Assembly: GCA_964653285.1 (NCBI GenBank)
Contig: CAZZEX010000016.1
Coordinates: 4,213-68,212 of the forward strand
Reading direction: 5' to 3'
Length of the DNA stretch: 64,000 nucleotides
From: CAZZEX01 sp964653285
GTDB lineage: Bacteria > Chloroflexota > Anaerolineae > B4-G1
Of the stretch, positions 16,161-25,608 are shown one piece after another; the stretch's first letter is position 1, and every line of letters starts with the position of its first letter. Below the pieces are notes generated by a model that made no database searches, was not told where the DNA came from, and was given only the letters and a program-made list of their open reading frames with translations. A program made the translations under genes and the position numbers.

Positions 16161-16291
16161 GCCAGTGAACTTTGTCACGTCACTGGCAAGACAAATTTCA
16201 CTCAGTTGCCCTGCGGCCCGAAGTATACCACAGACTGGCCCGATGTGAAGGCTCCGCCCGGATTGCCTCCCGCGCCTTTTTGTGTTAAACT
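16161..16291. promoter_or_regulatory. Divergent promoter region of sufCB and the GAF-GAF kinase
   Basis: Rightward: TTGCCT (16263-16268) and TAAACT (16286-16291), 17-bp spacer, drive the histidine kinase. Leftward: TTCACA (16244-16249, minus) and TATACT (16222-16227, minus), 16-bp spacer, drive sufCB. In the sufC leader an 8-bp inverted repeat, GCCAGTGA (16161-16168) with TCACTGGC (16180-16187), could be an RNA hairpin or operator for Fe-S-responsive control. Confidence 0.5.
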
Positions 16292-16371
16292 TAGAGCTAC
16301 TGATTGGGCGGGCGGTAGCAGGGCCTGGCCTGCTGGTTCTGTGACCGGGCTTCTTGGAAGCAGGAGGAACT

Positions 16372-18192
16372 GTGGAGAATGAGATTGGCGCTAAAGCAGA
16401 GAGAAGCACAACAGCGGCGGCAGCGCTCCTGGAAAGCATGCGGGCAGTGCAACAGGCGCTAACGCAGCCGCCTGGCCTTTCTCTTGAAGAACTGGTTACT
16501 CGGATCCAGGATTGGCAACAACTGGTGACGGGACTGACCGAAGGGTCAGTGCGGGAAGTGGAACTGGCGACCCTCTACGAGATCATCAGGGTGCTGAACT
16601 CCTCGCTCGACCTGACAGAGACTCTGGGCTTGGTGATGGATTCGCTTATCCACCTCACAGGGGCTGAGCGAGGCTGCCTGATGTTGCTTGATGAGGAGGG
16701 GAACCTGAGGATCCGGGCGGCGCAACACTTCGATCAGGACAGTGTCGATGCCTCCGACCTGGAACTCAGTCACACGGTGGTGCGGGACGCACTGGAAAAG
16801 GGACAGCCGGTGCTGACCACCAACGCCCAACTTGACCCGCGCTTCTCCACCCAGGAGAGCGTCGTTGGTTACCAATTGCGCTCCATCGTTTGCGTGCCCC
16901 TTTGCGTCCGGGAACTGGTGATCGGCGCTCTTTATCTGGACAACCGGATGCGGGATGGGGTCTTCTCTCAGACGGACCTGCCTATATTGACAGCGTTTGC
17001 CAGCCAGGCCGCCGTCGCTATCGAGAACGCCCGCCTATATACAATGACCGATCAGGCCCTGGCTGCACGGGTGGAGGAACTGACGACTCTGCAACAGATT
17101 GATCGGGAACTGAACGCCAGCCTGGACATTGAAAGGGTACTGGACCTGACCCTCTCCTGGGCACTGCGGGCCACAGGGGCGGAGAGAGGGGCGCTGAGCA
17201 TCCTGGATGACGAGGGGAAAGTCCACACGGTTTCCTGCACTGGTGGCGAGGACACGATGGAACTGGAGTCCGACGCGGTGCGGCTGGCGATCACCAGCCA
17301 CGAGCCGATCGTGACCGGCGGCACACGGATGCTGGTACCCATCCGCTACGAGGACCGGACGGTGGGATTGCTGGACCTGAGAAACAACAGCGGTGTTCCG
17401 TTCCTGCCGGATTACATCCAGTTCGCCAGCCGCCTGGCGGATCACGCCGCTATCGCGATCGAGAACGCCCGTTTGTACGAACAGGTGCGCCAGGCCAACC
17501 AGGCCAAGTCGGAGTTCATCTTCCTCGTCGCCCATGAGCTGCGCACCCCGATGACCTCCATCCGTGGCTACGCCGACATGCTAGAGAAGGGCATGGCTGG
17601 CCCGCTGACGCCGGATCAAGAGGGGTTCGTCCACACCGTCAGCAGAAACGCGAGGCGGATGCAGATTCTGGTCTCCGATCTGCAGGATGTCTCCCGGATT
17701 GAGACTGGCCAGTTGCAACTGGAGACGAAGCCTACAGCCCTGGCAGACGCGCTTGAGAGTGCCCTGGAGGCCACCCAGGCACAGATCAAGGCCCGGTCGC
17801 AACAGTTAATGGTGGAAGTGCCGGAGGACCTGCCGCTGGTACACGCTGACCCGGCGCGGCTGGCGCAGGTGCTGACCAACCTGCTCAGCAATGCCTACAA
17901 GTATACCCCAGAAGGCGGACACATCCGCGTGCGGGCACGGCTGCAGGACGGGTATGTGCACTGCGCCGTATCCGACACCGGCATCGGCATGTCCCCGGAG
18001 GATCAGGCCCATCTGTTCACCAAGTTTTTCCGCTCGGAGAGCCCGGCGGTGCGGGAGATGCCTGGGACGGGGCTGGGGCTGTGCATCGTGAAGAGCCTAG
18101 TGGAACTCCAGGATGGGAAGATTGAGGTGAAGAGCCAGCTCGGAGAAGGGACGACCTTCGCGTTCACGGTCCCGGTCGCCGCGGCGGAGTGA
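16372..18192 (+). CDS. Tandem-GAF sensor histidine kinase
   Basis: About 606 residues and cytoplasmic. An N-terminal helical segment leads into GAF 1 (about 65-220, ending QAAVAIENARLYTM), GAF 2 (about 230-370, ending HAAIAIENARLYEQV), HisKA with H-box LVAHELRTPMTSIRGYADML, and HATPase with N-box NLLSNAYKYTPEGG, DTGIGMS and GTGLGLCIVKSL. The GTG at 16372 is chosen because a strong AGGAGG lies 4 bases before it; an in-frame TTG at 16354 has no such support. No response regulator is adjacent. The second GAF domain is short, which may limit ligand binding. Confidence 0.92.
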   Translation: MENEIGAKAERSTTAAAALLESMRAVQQALTQPPGLSLEELVTRIQDWQQLVTGLTEGSVREVELATLYEIIRVLNSSLDLTETLGLVMDSLIHLTGAERGCLMLLDEEGNLRIRAAQHFDQDSVDASDLELSHTVVRDALEKGQPVLTTNAQLDPRFSTQESVVGYQLRSIVCVPLCVRELVIGALYLDNRMRDGVFSQTDLPILTAFASQAAVAIENARLYTMTDQALAARVEELTTLQQIDRELNASLDIERVLDLTLSWALRATGAERGALSILDDEGKVHTVSCTGGEDTMELESDAVRLAITSHEPIVTGGTRMLVPIRYEDRTVGLLDLRNNSGVPFLPDYIQFASRLADHAAIAIENARLYEQVRQANQAKSEFIFLVAHELRTPMTSIRGYADMLEKGMAGPLTPDQEGFVHTVSRNARRMQILVSDLQDVSRIETGQLQLETKPTALADALESALEATQAQIKARSQQLMVEVPEDLPLVHADPARLAQVLTNLLSNAYKYTPEGGHIRVRARLQDGYVHCAVSDTGIGMSPEDQAHLFTKFFRSESPAVREMPGTGLGLCIVKSLVELQDGKIEVKSQLGEGTTFAFTVPVAAAE

Positions 18193-18199
18193 GGGCGCG

Positions 18200-19606
18200 G
18201 TGACATCAGCATTTCAGAAGAACACCAAGAGATTCGCGCTGTTTGTTCTAAGCGTGACAGTAGGAGTGGCTGTCGTCTTGAGCGGATGCAGCCCTGCTCC
18301 CGCGCCGCCCGAAGCGACATCAGCGCCGTCCGAAGTGACGTCAGCGGCGACCGAAAGGCCCGAGGAGACGGGCGAGTCCGAACCCGCCACCCTGATGCCT
18401 GAGGAATCTGAGGAATCTGAGCCGCTAACCCCCGAGCAGGTGGTAGAAGGCTTCTACAGTTGGTACATCGGGTACACCCGGAACGTGGGAAATCCGATGG
18501 CCGACGGGGCGTACCGGTCGAGCGAATACCTGGCCGATGAGTTCGTCCAGAAGGCGGATGGGATCATCACCTCCTTTGCCGAGGGTGGCTATGACCCATT
18601 CCTGTATGCCCAGGACATCCCGGAAGAGTTCACCTTCGAGGAGGCGCTGGTGTCGGGCGAGGAAGCCAGCGTCGTCATGCACGAGATCTGGAACCCCGGA
18701 ACCCAGTATGAGCACATCCAGGACGTGGAGGTCGCTCTGCGGTTAGCGGATGGGCAGTGGAAGATCGCCGACATCACCGTCACCACGACACCGGGGGAGG
18801 TCGTGGAGGGCTTCTACTGGTGGTACATCGGCTATCCGGGCAACCCGATGGCCGACGGGGCATACCGGTCGAGCGGGAACCTGACCGAGGAATTCGTCCA
18901 GAAGATGGACGAAATCATCGCCTCCCTTGATCGCGGGGGCTACGATCCGTTCCTGTGCGCCCAGGATATCCCGGGAGAGCTCACCTTCGAGGAGACGCTG
19001 GTGTCAGGTGACGAGGCCAGCGTGGTCGTTCATACCAGTCTCGAGGGCCACATGTTCACCGTAGAACTGCAACAGGTGGACGGGCAGTGGAAGATGAGCG
19101 CTGTCATCTGCCCCGAGGCCGGAACGGGCGAAGAGAAATCTACCGCCGGTTGGCAGCTCTTTGCCGACGAGGAGCACGGCTTCCAGGTACGCTTTCCCGA
19201 GGACTGGACCTGCGAGGAGAGTCCGCCCGTGCCGCTGGGGATGGAGACGCCCGACGAGCTGAAAGCCCTGAGACATCTGGTGCTCTTCGAGCCCCAGGGC
19301 TGGGATGGTGTAGCATCGCCTCTGATCATCAACGTGACCGAGGGAACGGAGGAGGAGTTCGGGCGGATATACGGGCCCGCGACCTCCACTGAAGACCTGG
19401 TGATCAACGGCTACGCGGTGGTCAAGGCCATAGAAGACCTCAGTGAGGTGCGAGCCATCCGATACATCTTCCAGAGCCCGACTGACGAGAACGTGCGCAT
19501 CGTCGTCATAGACTCCATCAGCGGTTCCCCCGAGCAGGCCGAGGGCAATGAGGACGTGATGGAGATCGTCCAGCAGGTGCTGTCCACGTTCGAGTTCACA
19601 CAGTAG
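18200..19606 (+). CDS. Lipoprotein with tandem DUF3828-like domains and a PsbP-like C-terminus
   Basis: A 468-residue exported lipoprotein: basic start, hydrophobic LFVLSVTVGVAVVL and lipobox LSGC, then a Glu/Ser/Pro-rich tether. Two homologous domains follow (about 75-195 and 200-310), each with VVEGFYxWYIGYxxNPMADGAYRSS and a YDPFLxAQDIP segment, resembling the NTF2-like DUF3828 fold. The final 140 residues (LFADEEHGFQVRFPEDWTCEES) resemble the PsbP-like domain. The GTG start is 7 bases after the kinase stop, so the pair may be co-transcribed and the lipoprotein could feed the sensor. Its function is unknown. Confidence 0.8.
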   Translation: MTSAFQKNTKRFALFVLSVTVGVAVVLSGCSPAPAPPEATSAPSEVTSAATERPEETGESEPATLMPEESEESEPLTPEQVVEGFYSWYIGYTRNVGNPMADGAYRSSEYLADEFVQKADGIITSFAEGGYDPFLYAQDIPEEFTFEEALVSGEEASVVMHEIWNPGTQYEHIQDVEVALRLADGQWKIADITVTTTPGEVVEGFYWWYIGYPGNPMADGAYRSSGNLTEEFVQKMDEIIASLDRGGYDPFLCAQDIPGELTFEETLVSGDEASVVVHTSLEGHMFTVELQQVDGQWKMSAVICPEAGTGEEKSTAGWQLFADEEHGFQVRFPEDWTCEESPPVPLGMETPDELKALRHLVLFEPQGWDGVASPLIINVTEGTEEEFGRIYGPATSTEDLVINGYAVVKAIEDLSEVRAIRYIFQSPTDENVRIVVIDSISGSPEQAEGNEDVMEIVQQVLSTFEFTQ

Positions 19607-19641
19607 TGCCAGGGCCACGTGTGACGAAGGTACGACGAGAG

Positions 19642-19753
19642 GTATCTTTTCAAAAAGCTGGGGCGAAAGTAGGTCGGATTTGCTATCCGACCCTGTATGG
19701 CGGTTAGCAAAACCGCCCTACGTTGCCTCTACCCCAAGATATTGAAAAGATAC
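19642..19753. mobile_element. MITE family A, copy 1 (112 bp)
   Basis: Perfect 12-bp terminal inverted repeats GTATCTTTTCAA and TTGAAAAGATAC bound the element. Inside are two hairpins (GTCGGATTTGCTATCCGAC and GGCGGTTAGCAAAACCGCC). The 8-bp sequence GACGAGAG is duplicated on both sides (19634-19641 and 19754-19761), a target-site duplication. It encodes nothing. Related copies are at 39414-39523, 37157-37237 and 62940-62986. Confidence 0.85.
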
Positions 19754-19775
19754 GACGAGAGCGAAAAGACCCCCC

Positions 19776-20204
19776 GTCGGCGCTGGGCTGGCGGCGGTTC
19801 CCATCATAGTCGCTGGCACTGAGGAGCAGAAGGCCCACTACATTCCCTGGTTCTGCGATGAGAAGCAGGTCCGGCTGGGCTCCTTCGCCCTCACCGAGCC
19901 CGAGGCCGGCTCCGACGTGGCCTTGATCCGCACCACCGCCGTGCGGGATGGCGACTGCTACGTGCTCAATGGCCAGAAGCGGTTCATCACCCACAGCGGC
20001 ATCGCCGACCTGTACGCGATCTTCGCCACCGCAGACCCCGTGGCAGCCCTGGCTGTGGGGGTCGCGCGGGCAACCTACGAGTACGCCTTCCAATACGCCC
20101 AGGAGCGGGTGCAGTTCGGCAAGCCGATCATCGCCAAGCAGGCGATCCGCTTCATGCTGGCCGACATGGCCACGGAGATTGACGCCGCCCGCCTCCTGAC
20201 CTGA
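19776..20204 (+). pseudogene. Acyl-CoA dehydrogenase remnant
   Basis: An open stretch of about 142 codons with fragments of an acyl-CoA dehydrogenase of normally about 380 residues. The middle-domain FAD/substrate motif FALTEPEAGSDVALI and GQKRFITHSGIADL are joined directly to the C-terminal helical segment ARATYEYAFQYAQERVQFG. The N-terminal domain, the piece between FATADP and VAALAVG, and the end of the C-terminal domain are missing. It has no start codon or ribosome-binding site, and its left edge meets the target duplication of MITE-A copy 1. Confidence 0.88.
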
Positions 20205-20536
20205 ACGTTATGCGAAACGGCGACCTGAACTGTATGGGAGGTTAGACAATGCGACAAGTGATCATCTATCCTGGAGCGGGAGGCGTTTGAATCACGAACG
20301 GCGCGAAAATGCGCGAAAGGCACGAAAGGGATATTGAGGCCACGAATCGGCCGAGAGGCGCGCTGGTGGTTGAGTTGTATGGGTTGGCGTAGGAGGAGAT
20401 TGAAATCGTGGAGAGGTAGAATTACTGAGCGCACTGAGAGGGGTGAGCACACTGAAAGAGACTTCAGTGAGCTCAGGTGTTTCAGCAGGGTCAGTGATTC
20501 AGCTTTGACGCCTGCTGGAGATTGGTGCTACAATTG
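20205..20536. other. Degenerate intergenic stretch
   Basis: About 330 bases with no credible gene. It contains short AT/GC-mixed repeats such as CACGAA and GCGCGAAA. I see no promoter, terminator or RNA gene. It is likely decayed coding DNA between two gene remnants. Confidence 0.5.
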
Positions 20537-20632
20537 GACTTTGAAGACGATCCCCGACTCGGTGGTGAGGACTACGACATCGGCGCCGATGAGTTCTGGT
20601 GGCACGTTTACCTGCCCATAAGGATGAACTGA
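20537..20632 (+). pseudogene. C-terminal tail of a parallel beta-helix surface protein
   Basis: Thirty-one codons ending in TGA read DFEDDPRLGGEDYDIGADEFWW and a short tail. The GxxYDIGADEF ending is the characteristic last strand of right-handed parallel beta-helix (choice-of-anchor Q type) exported proteins. Nothing of the preceding repeats survives, so it is a remnant. The beta-propeller lipoprotein gene starts 20 bases downstream. Confidence 0.6.
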
Positions 20633-20651
20633 CCTTAGTGAGGAAGGTGTG

Positions 20652-22640
20652 ATGAAAAACTATTTTAGATCGTTTGGGCGAGTTTTACTAACGCTTTTAT
20701 TGGCGCTGCCTCTATTCCTGGCATCATGTACGGAACCGCCCACCGAAGAACCTGTCGCGGAAGAGATAGAAGCCATCCCTGCAGAGAACACGCATGTGCT
20801 GGAACCGACCACCATTGAGCGTCTGGAAGACTTCAGGGATGATGGGACTTTGATCTTTCCCTTGGACACGCCAGAAGTACAAGAGCTAACGACAGGCGAT
20901 GTGATCGTCAGTGAGGGTACCGGGCTGGCGCCGAATGGCTTCTTGCTTAAAGTGGTCTCGGTGAAGGAGATCGAGGGAAATCTAGCGGTCCAGACCGAGC
21001 AGGCCCAACTGGAAGAGGCTTTCTGGCAGGCAGAGGTCAGCGATAGCCATACCTTGACGCAGGAAGATGTAGCCAGTGAAAGCCCTGGGGTTTTGCTAAG
21101 CCAGCGCCCCGCCCCGGCGATGGGCGAAATATATATCGGGTTAAATAATGTTGTGTTTGAGGATAAGGAGTCGGGGACCAAGATCACAGTCAACGGCTCG
21201 GTCACGCTCACGCCGAAGTTTGACTTCAGATTGTTGATCATCGGTGGTGAGCTCCGGGAGTTTCGGCTGATCAATAAAACCACGCAAACGTCACATTTAG
21301 AACTCAGCGCAAAAATGAAGTTCGAAGGGAGAGACAGACTGCTGATCGACCGCATTACCTTTAGACCCCGGCTGATACAGGTGGGCATCGTACCGGTGGT
21401 GTACTCGCCAGTGTTGGAGGTGTATGTGGGTGTGGATGGCAAGGTTTCGACTGGCATATCGACCAGCGTGACCCACAAAGTGGTTTATGAAGCCGGGCTG
21501 GTCTATGATGGCAAGTGGAATAAGGTCAACAAAGAGCCGGCCCATACCTATGAATTTGACCCACTTTCAGTGACCGCCAAACTCAGTGCGCGGGTGTTTG
21601 CGGCGCCGCGCCTGGAGATTCGCTTTTATGGGGTGGCAGGGCCGTATGTGGAGATCGAAGGTTCCCTGGGACTGAACGTCGATCTGGTGTCCGACCCGTG
21701 GTGGAAGCTGTTTGGGCGCGTCGAGGCGGTGGTTGGGATTGAATTTGAAGTGCTGGGACACGTGATCGCGGGCTATGAGGAGACAGTGTACTTCCACGAA
21801 TGGATAATCGACCAGGCCGAATCGCCGCCACCGCCGCTGGTGGGGAACCAGATCGTTTTCGCCTCTGACCGCTACAACGGCAACGCTGATATCTACGTGA
21901 TGAATGCGGATGGCTCCGGCCAAACGCGCCTGACCGACAACCAGGGCGCCGACTGTACCCCTGCCTGGTCGCCGGATGGCAGGCGCATCATCTACGCATG
22001 CGAGCGCAGCGCCAACTATGACCTCTGTGTGATAAACGCCGACGGCACAGACCTGACGTACTTGACGGAGAGCACGGTTGACGAAGTTTATCCAGCCTGG
22101 TCGCCGGACGGCACGCGTATCGCGTTTTCGTCAGGCACCTACGGTGATCATGATGTCTATGTGATGAACGCCGACGGCACAGACCCGACGCGCCTGACGG
22201 ACAGCCCGGGGGACGATGGTTGTCCGGCCTGGTCGCCGGATGGCAGGCGCATCGTCTTTGTCTCCTACCGCGATGGCCACGAGCAGATCTATGTGATGAA
22301 CGCCGATGGCTCCGACCAGATAAACCTGTCGAATAACGAGGCCAATGAGTACTGGCCTGACTGGTCGCCGGACGGCGAGCAAATCGCGTTTACGACCGAC
22401 CGCGATGGCCTCTGGGAAATTTACGTGATAAACCCCGATGGCTCCGGCCGGACACGCCTGACGAACAACTCGATCAGTGACTACTGGCCTAGCTGGTCGC
22501 CAGACAGCAGCCGGATCACGTTTGTGTCTCACCCCGACGACCACGATGAAATATTCGTGATGAACGTCGATGGCTCCGGCCTGACAAACCTGACTGACAA
22601 CACGTGGTCCTGGGATCCAGCCTGGTCGCCGGTACCGTAG
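20652..22640 (+). CDS. Lipoprotein with C-terminal TolB-like (PD40) beta-propeller
   Basis: About 662 residues. The signal peptide ends with lipobox LASC. Residues 25-390 form a beta-rich domain of unknown family. Residues 395-662 hold six PD40 repeats of the pattern WSPDGxRIxFxSxRDGxxxIYVMNADGS, a full TolB-like propeller that usually binds protein partners outside the membrane. AGGAAGG lies 5 bases before the ATG at 20652, which is preferred to the GTG one codon earlier. The gene is flanked by remnants and has no operon partner. Confidence 0.85.
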   Translation: MKNYFRSFGRVLLTLLLALPLFLASCTEPPTEEPVAEEIEAIPAENTHVLEPTTIERLEDFRDDGTLIFPLDTPEVQELTTGDVIVSEGTGLAPNGFLLKVVSVKEIEGNLAVQTEQAQLEEAFWQAEVSDSHTLTQEDVASESPGVLLSQRPAPAMGEIYIGLNNVVFEDKESGTKITVNGSVTLTPKFDFRLLIIGGELREFRLINKTTQTSHLELSAKMKFEGRDRLLIDRITFRPRLIQVGIVPVVYSPVLEVYVGVDGKVSTGISTSVTHKVVYEAGLVYDGKWNKVNKEPAHTYEFDPLSVTAKLSARVFAAPRLEIRFYGVAGPYVEIEGSLGLNVDLVSDPWWKLFGRVEAVVGIEFEVLGHVIAGYEETVYFHEWIIDQAESPPPPLVGNQIVFASDRYNGNADIYVMNADGSGQTRLTDNQGADCTPAWSPDGRRIIYACERSANYDLCVINADGTDLTYLTESTVDEVYPAWSPDGTRIAFSSGTYGDHDVYVMNADGTDPTRLTDSPGDDGCPAWSPDGRRIVFVSYRDGHEQIYVMNADGSDQINLSNNEANEYWPDWSPDGEQIAFTTDRDGLWEIYVINPDGSGRTRLTNNSISDYWPSWSPDSSRITFVSHPDDHDEIFVMNVDGSGLTNLTDNTWSWDPAWSPVP

Positions 22641-22705
22641 CGCGGCGCGTAGAAGTTAGCCTTCGTCTTGGATGCTTCCGGCTCTATGGACGCCGAACTG
22701 CCAGG

Positions 22706-23251
22706 GCTGGCAAGAGCAGGCTGGCGGTCGCCAAAGCGGGCTATTATGGCCGGGCCGCCGTAGTGAGCGGGCCTGGCACGTGGATCGCAGGCAAGGAGGA
22801 GGTTCTGCCTCCTGAGGCCGTGGCCAGTTGGTGGAAGGAGATCGTTACGCTCGAAGGTGCCCAGGAATATACCAACGCCAACGCTGCCCTGATGGATATG
22901 CTGACCCCTCCCAGACCCCAAGAAATGGGACAAGGGGACAAGGAGACAAGAGGACAAGGAGATACGGTTCAGGGAGTGTTTGACCGGATGGGGGAGTTCT
23001 TCCAGGCGGATGCGGCGGCTGGCGTGGACGTCGTCTTCCAGTTCAACATCTCCGGCCCCGGCGGCGGCTGGCACGTCACCGTCAAAGAGAGCACCTGCAC
23101 CGTGGAGGCCGGTGTCCACCCCAAGCCCACCACCACGCTCAAGATGTCGGACGAGGACTTCTTGAAGTACGCGAGCGGTCAACTGCCGGCCATGCAAGCC
23201 TTCACTACTGGCAGGTTAAAGATCGGGGGGGACCTGATGAAATCGCAATGA
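22706..23251 (+). pseudogene. C-terminal part of an SDR-SCP2 fusion (MFE-2-like) with intact SCP2 domain
   Basis: The frame ends in a complete SCP2 sterol-carrier domain (VFDRMGEFFQADAAAGVDVV to TTGRLKIGGDLMKSQ). It is preceded by the tail of a short-chain dehydrogenase with AVAKAGYYG and PPEAVASWWKEI, matching the C-terminal extension of peroxisomal multifunctional-enzyme-type dehydrogenases. The Rossmann half is missing and no start codon is convincing; the left edge is approximate. The linker contains a GGACAAG-type simple repeat. The end overlaps the aminotransferase start (ATGA), so it may still be translated as an SCP2 protein. Confidence 0.65.
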
Positions 23252-24447
23252 ACATCAAACCCTTCCACACCGAGCGCTTCTTCGCCATCCACGAGTTCAC
23301 CGCGCCGTACATCCTGTGCGCGTCCGACTGCGAGTCGCTGACCGTGGACGAGTTGCTGCAACTGGCCGGGGCCTCCTGGGAGTCCCTGGGCCGGCTGCGG
23401 CTGGGTTACACCGAGAGCCAGGGTGCACCCGCGCTCAGAGAACGCATCGCCGATCTGTACACCAGCGTCAGTGCCGACCAGGTGATCGGCCTCTCGGCCC
23501 CGGAGGAAGGCATCTTCTTGACGATGCACGCCCTGCTGGAGCCGGACGACGAGGTGATCGTGCTGACACCCTGCTACGACTCGCTGGTCAACGTGGCGGA
23601 GTATCTCGGCTGCCGCGTCGTGCGTTGGCCGCTGGCCGAGGCTGACGAACCACCGGACGACCCCGGTGCCTGCCCTGAGCTTGCCGAACGAGGCTGGCGT
23701 CTCGACCTCGACGCGCTGGAACGGCTGGTCACGCCCCGCACTAAACTGGTCGTCGTTAACTTTCCGCACAACCCCACCGGCTACCTGCCATCCCACGCAG
23801 AATGGCAGACCATCGTCCGGGTCATCGAGCGGGCCGGTGCATGGCTCTTCTCCGACGAGATGTACCGGGGCCTGGAGTACGACCCCGCCGCCCGCCTCCC
23901 CTCCGGCTGCGACCTGTACGAGCGCGGCATCACTCTGGCCGGACTGTCCAAGACCTACGGGCTGCCCGGCCTGCGAGCCGGCTGGCTGGCGCTGCAGGAC
24001 ACACCGTACCCCCCCCACCTCCCCCTACGAGGAGGGGCGCTTTTGAGGGATCGCATCCTGGGCTGGAAGGACTACACCACCATCTGTGCCTGCGCGCCCG
24101 GCGAAGTCCTGGCCCAGATCGCGCTCCAGGTCGGTGACACGCTCGCCGAACGTAGCCGGAAGATCATTCGGGACAACCTGTCACTGGCAGAGCCGTTCTT
24201 CACACGCTGGCGAACCGTCTTCCGCTGGAATCGGCCCCAGGCCGGTTCTGTAGCCCTCGTCGGCCTGCGCGGCCGGTCGGCGCGGGACTTCAGCGACAGG
24301 CTGGTGGCCGAACAGGGCGTGCTGCTTCTGCCCAGCACCGGCCTCGGCTTTGGCGATGGTCACGTCCGCTTCGGCTTCGGGCGGCTCAGCTTCCCCGATG
24401 GCCTGGAGCAACTGGATCGCTACCTGGCGAGGTTGGTAGGTTGGTAG
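23248..24447 (+). CDS. Class I/II PLP-dependent aminotransferase
   Basis: A 399-residue fold-type I enzyme. Key motifs are NFPHNPTGYLP with the conserved Asn, SDEMYRGLEY with the PLP-binding Asp, and LSKTYGLPGLRAGW with the Schiff-base Lys. The substrate is not obvious. Two in-frame inserts interrupt the family alignment: a PELAER segment near 23670-23690 built on CCTGAGCTTGCCGAACG, and a TPYPPHLPLRGGALL segment at 24003-24050 built on a C-tract/G-tract palindrome. The ATG overlaps the SCP2 stop by 4 bases. The 3' end runs into a GGTTGGTA repeat. Confidence 0.88.
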   Translation: MNIKPFHTERFFAIHEFTAPYILCASDCESLTVDELLQLAGASWESLGRLRLGYTESQGAPALRERIADLYTSVSADQVIGLSAPEEGIFLTMHALLEPDDEVIVLTPCYDSLVNVAEYLGCRVVRWPLAEADEPPDDPGACPELAERGWRLDLDALERLVTPRTKLVVVNFPHNPTGYLPSHAEWQTIVRVIERAGAWLFSDEMYRGLEYDPAARLPSGCDLYERGITLAGLSKTYGLPGLRAGWLALQDTPYPPHLPLRGGALLRDRILGWKDYTTICACAPGEVLAQIALQVGDTLAERSRKIIRDNLSLAEPFFTRWRTVFRWNRPQAGSVALVGLRGRSARDFSDRLVAEQGVLLLPSTGLGFGDGHVRFGFGRLSFPDGLEQLDRYLARLVGW

Positions 24448-24477
24448 ATTGGTAAACTGGTAGGTTGGTAGGTTGGA
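24431..24477. repeat. Short tandem repeat (GGTTGGTA-type)
   Basis: Five to six imperfect 8-9-base units of GGTTGGTAG span the aminotransferase stop codon and the short gap before the next gene, creating its LVGW end. Confidence 0.85.
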
Positions 24478-24489
24478 GGGAGTCCAATT

Positions 24490-25503
24490 ATGTTCAAAAC
24501 CCGCGTCACCGAATTGCTCGGCATCGAGTACCCCATCGTCGGGGGATGCATGATGCACATCTCCGAGCCGGAGTTCGTGGCGGCGATCTCTAACGCTGGC
24601 GCGCTGGGGATGATGGCCTCAGCCATGTTCACCACCCAGGACGAGTTCCGCCAGGCCGTCCGCCGGGCCAAGGGGCTGACCAACAAACCCTTTGGCGTCA
24701 ACCTGAGCTTCTTTCCGGCGCTGCGGCCCATTGACAACGACCTCTACGTCGAAGTGATCCTGGAGGAGGGCGTACCGGTGGTCGAGACCAGTGGTCACCG
24801 GCCGCCGGAGAACCTGCTGGCGCGACTGAAGGCGGGCGGCGTGAAGACGATGCACAAGTGCGTCAGCGTGCGGCACGCCCTCAGCGCGCAGAGGGCCGGC
24901 GTGGACGGTGTGACCATCTTCGGCAGCGAGGGAGGCGGCCACATCGGCGAGTTGGGGCTGACGACGATGGCGCTGGTGCCTCGCGCCGCCGACGCGCTGG
25001 ATGTGCCGCTGCTGGCAGCAGGGGGCATCGCCGATGGACGGGGACTGCTGGCGGCGCTGGTACTGGGTGCAGAGGGGATCACCATCGGCACGCGGCTGCT
25101 GGTCACAGAAGAGTGCCCCATCCACGAGAACTTCAAGCGGGCGTTGGCCGCCGCTACGGAACTGGACACCCTGCCGATCTTCGGCTCCCTGCACAACACG
25201 CTCCGCGCCTGGAAGAACCCCGCGGCCCTCAAGGTGGCCGAGTTGGAAGCCCACCAGGCCGAGTTGGGGGAGATTCTGGCCATCGTGGCTGGCACAGAGA
25301 CGAGGCGCAGGCTCAAAGAGGGGGACGTGGATGCCGGCGTGATCGCCTGCAGCCAGTCCATCGGCATCGTGCGCGAGATCAAACCGGTAGCCGAGGTCAT
25401 TGGTGAGATGGTGCGGGAAGCGGCGGCGATAGCAGCACGTTTCCAAAGACACGATGAGAACGAGTCAAAATTCTGGACGCAGATTGACGCTGATCCACGC
25501 TGA
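24490..25503 (+). CDS. Nitronate monooxygenase / FabK-like flavoprotein
   Basis: A 337-residue TIM-barrel FMN enzyme of the 2-nitropropane dioxygenase family. It begins RVTELLGIEYPIVGGCMMHI and has the GVNLSFFPAL segment, the catalytic-region FGSEGGGHIGELGLTT and the phosphate-binding LAAGGIADGRGLLAALVLGAEG. It oxidises alkyl nitronates or, in FabK-like members, reduces enoyl-ACP; I cannot separate the two here. GGAGG lies 7 bases before the ATG. The last 12 codons (KFWTQIDADPR) come from a dispersed repeat, an added tail unlike the family. Confidence 0.9.
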   Translation: MFKTRVTELLGIEYPIVGGCMMHISEPEFVAAISNAGALGMMASAMFTTQDEFRQAVRRAKGLTNKPFGVNLSFFPALRPIDNDLYVEVILEEGVPVVETSGHRPPENLLARLKAGGVKTMHKCVSVRHALSAQRAGVDGVTIFGSEGGGHIGELGLTTMALVPRAADALDVPLLAAGGIADGRGLLAALVLGAEGITIGTRLLVTEECPIHENFKRALAAATELDTLPIFGSLHNTLRAWKNPAALKVAELEAHQAELGEILAIVAGTETRRRLKEGDVDAGVIACSQSIGIVREIKPVAEVIGEMVREAAAIAARFQRHDENESKFWTQIDADPR

Positions 25504-25608
25504 TTTACCTGGCTCTACGTGGAAACGCGGGGTTACGTATGCTCAAAAGGGGCGTGCCGTCTTTCGTCCTTGGCGGTGTGCTAGCGCTCGTGATTAACAC
25601 GGCTGGGG

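Noticed and set aside
16354..16371. TTG start for the GAF-GAF kinase
   Set aside because: The six extra codons cover the AGGAGG site that serves the GTG at 16372.
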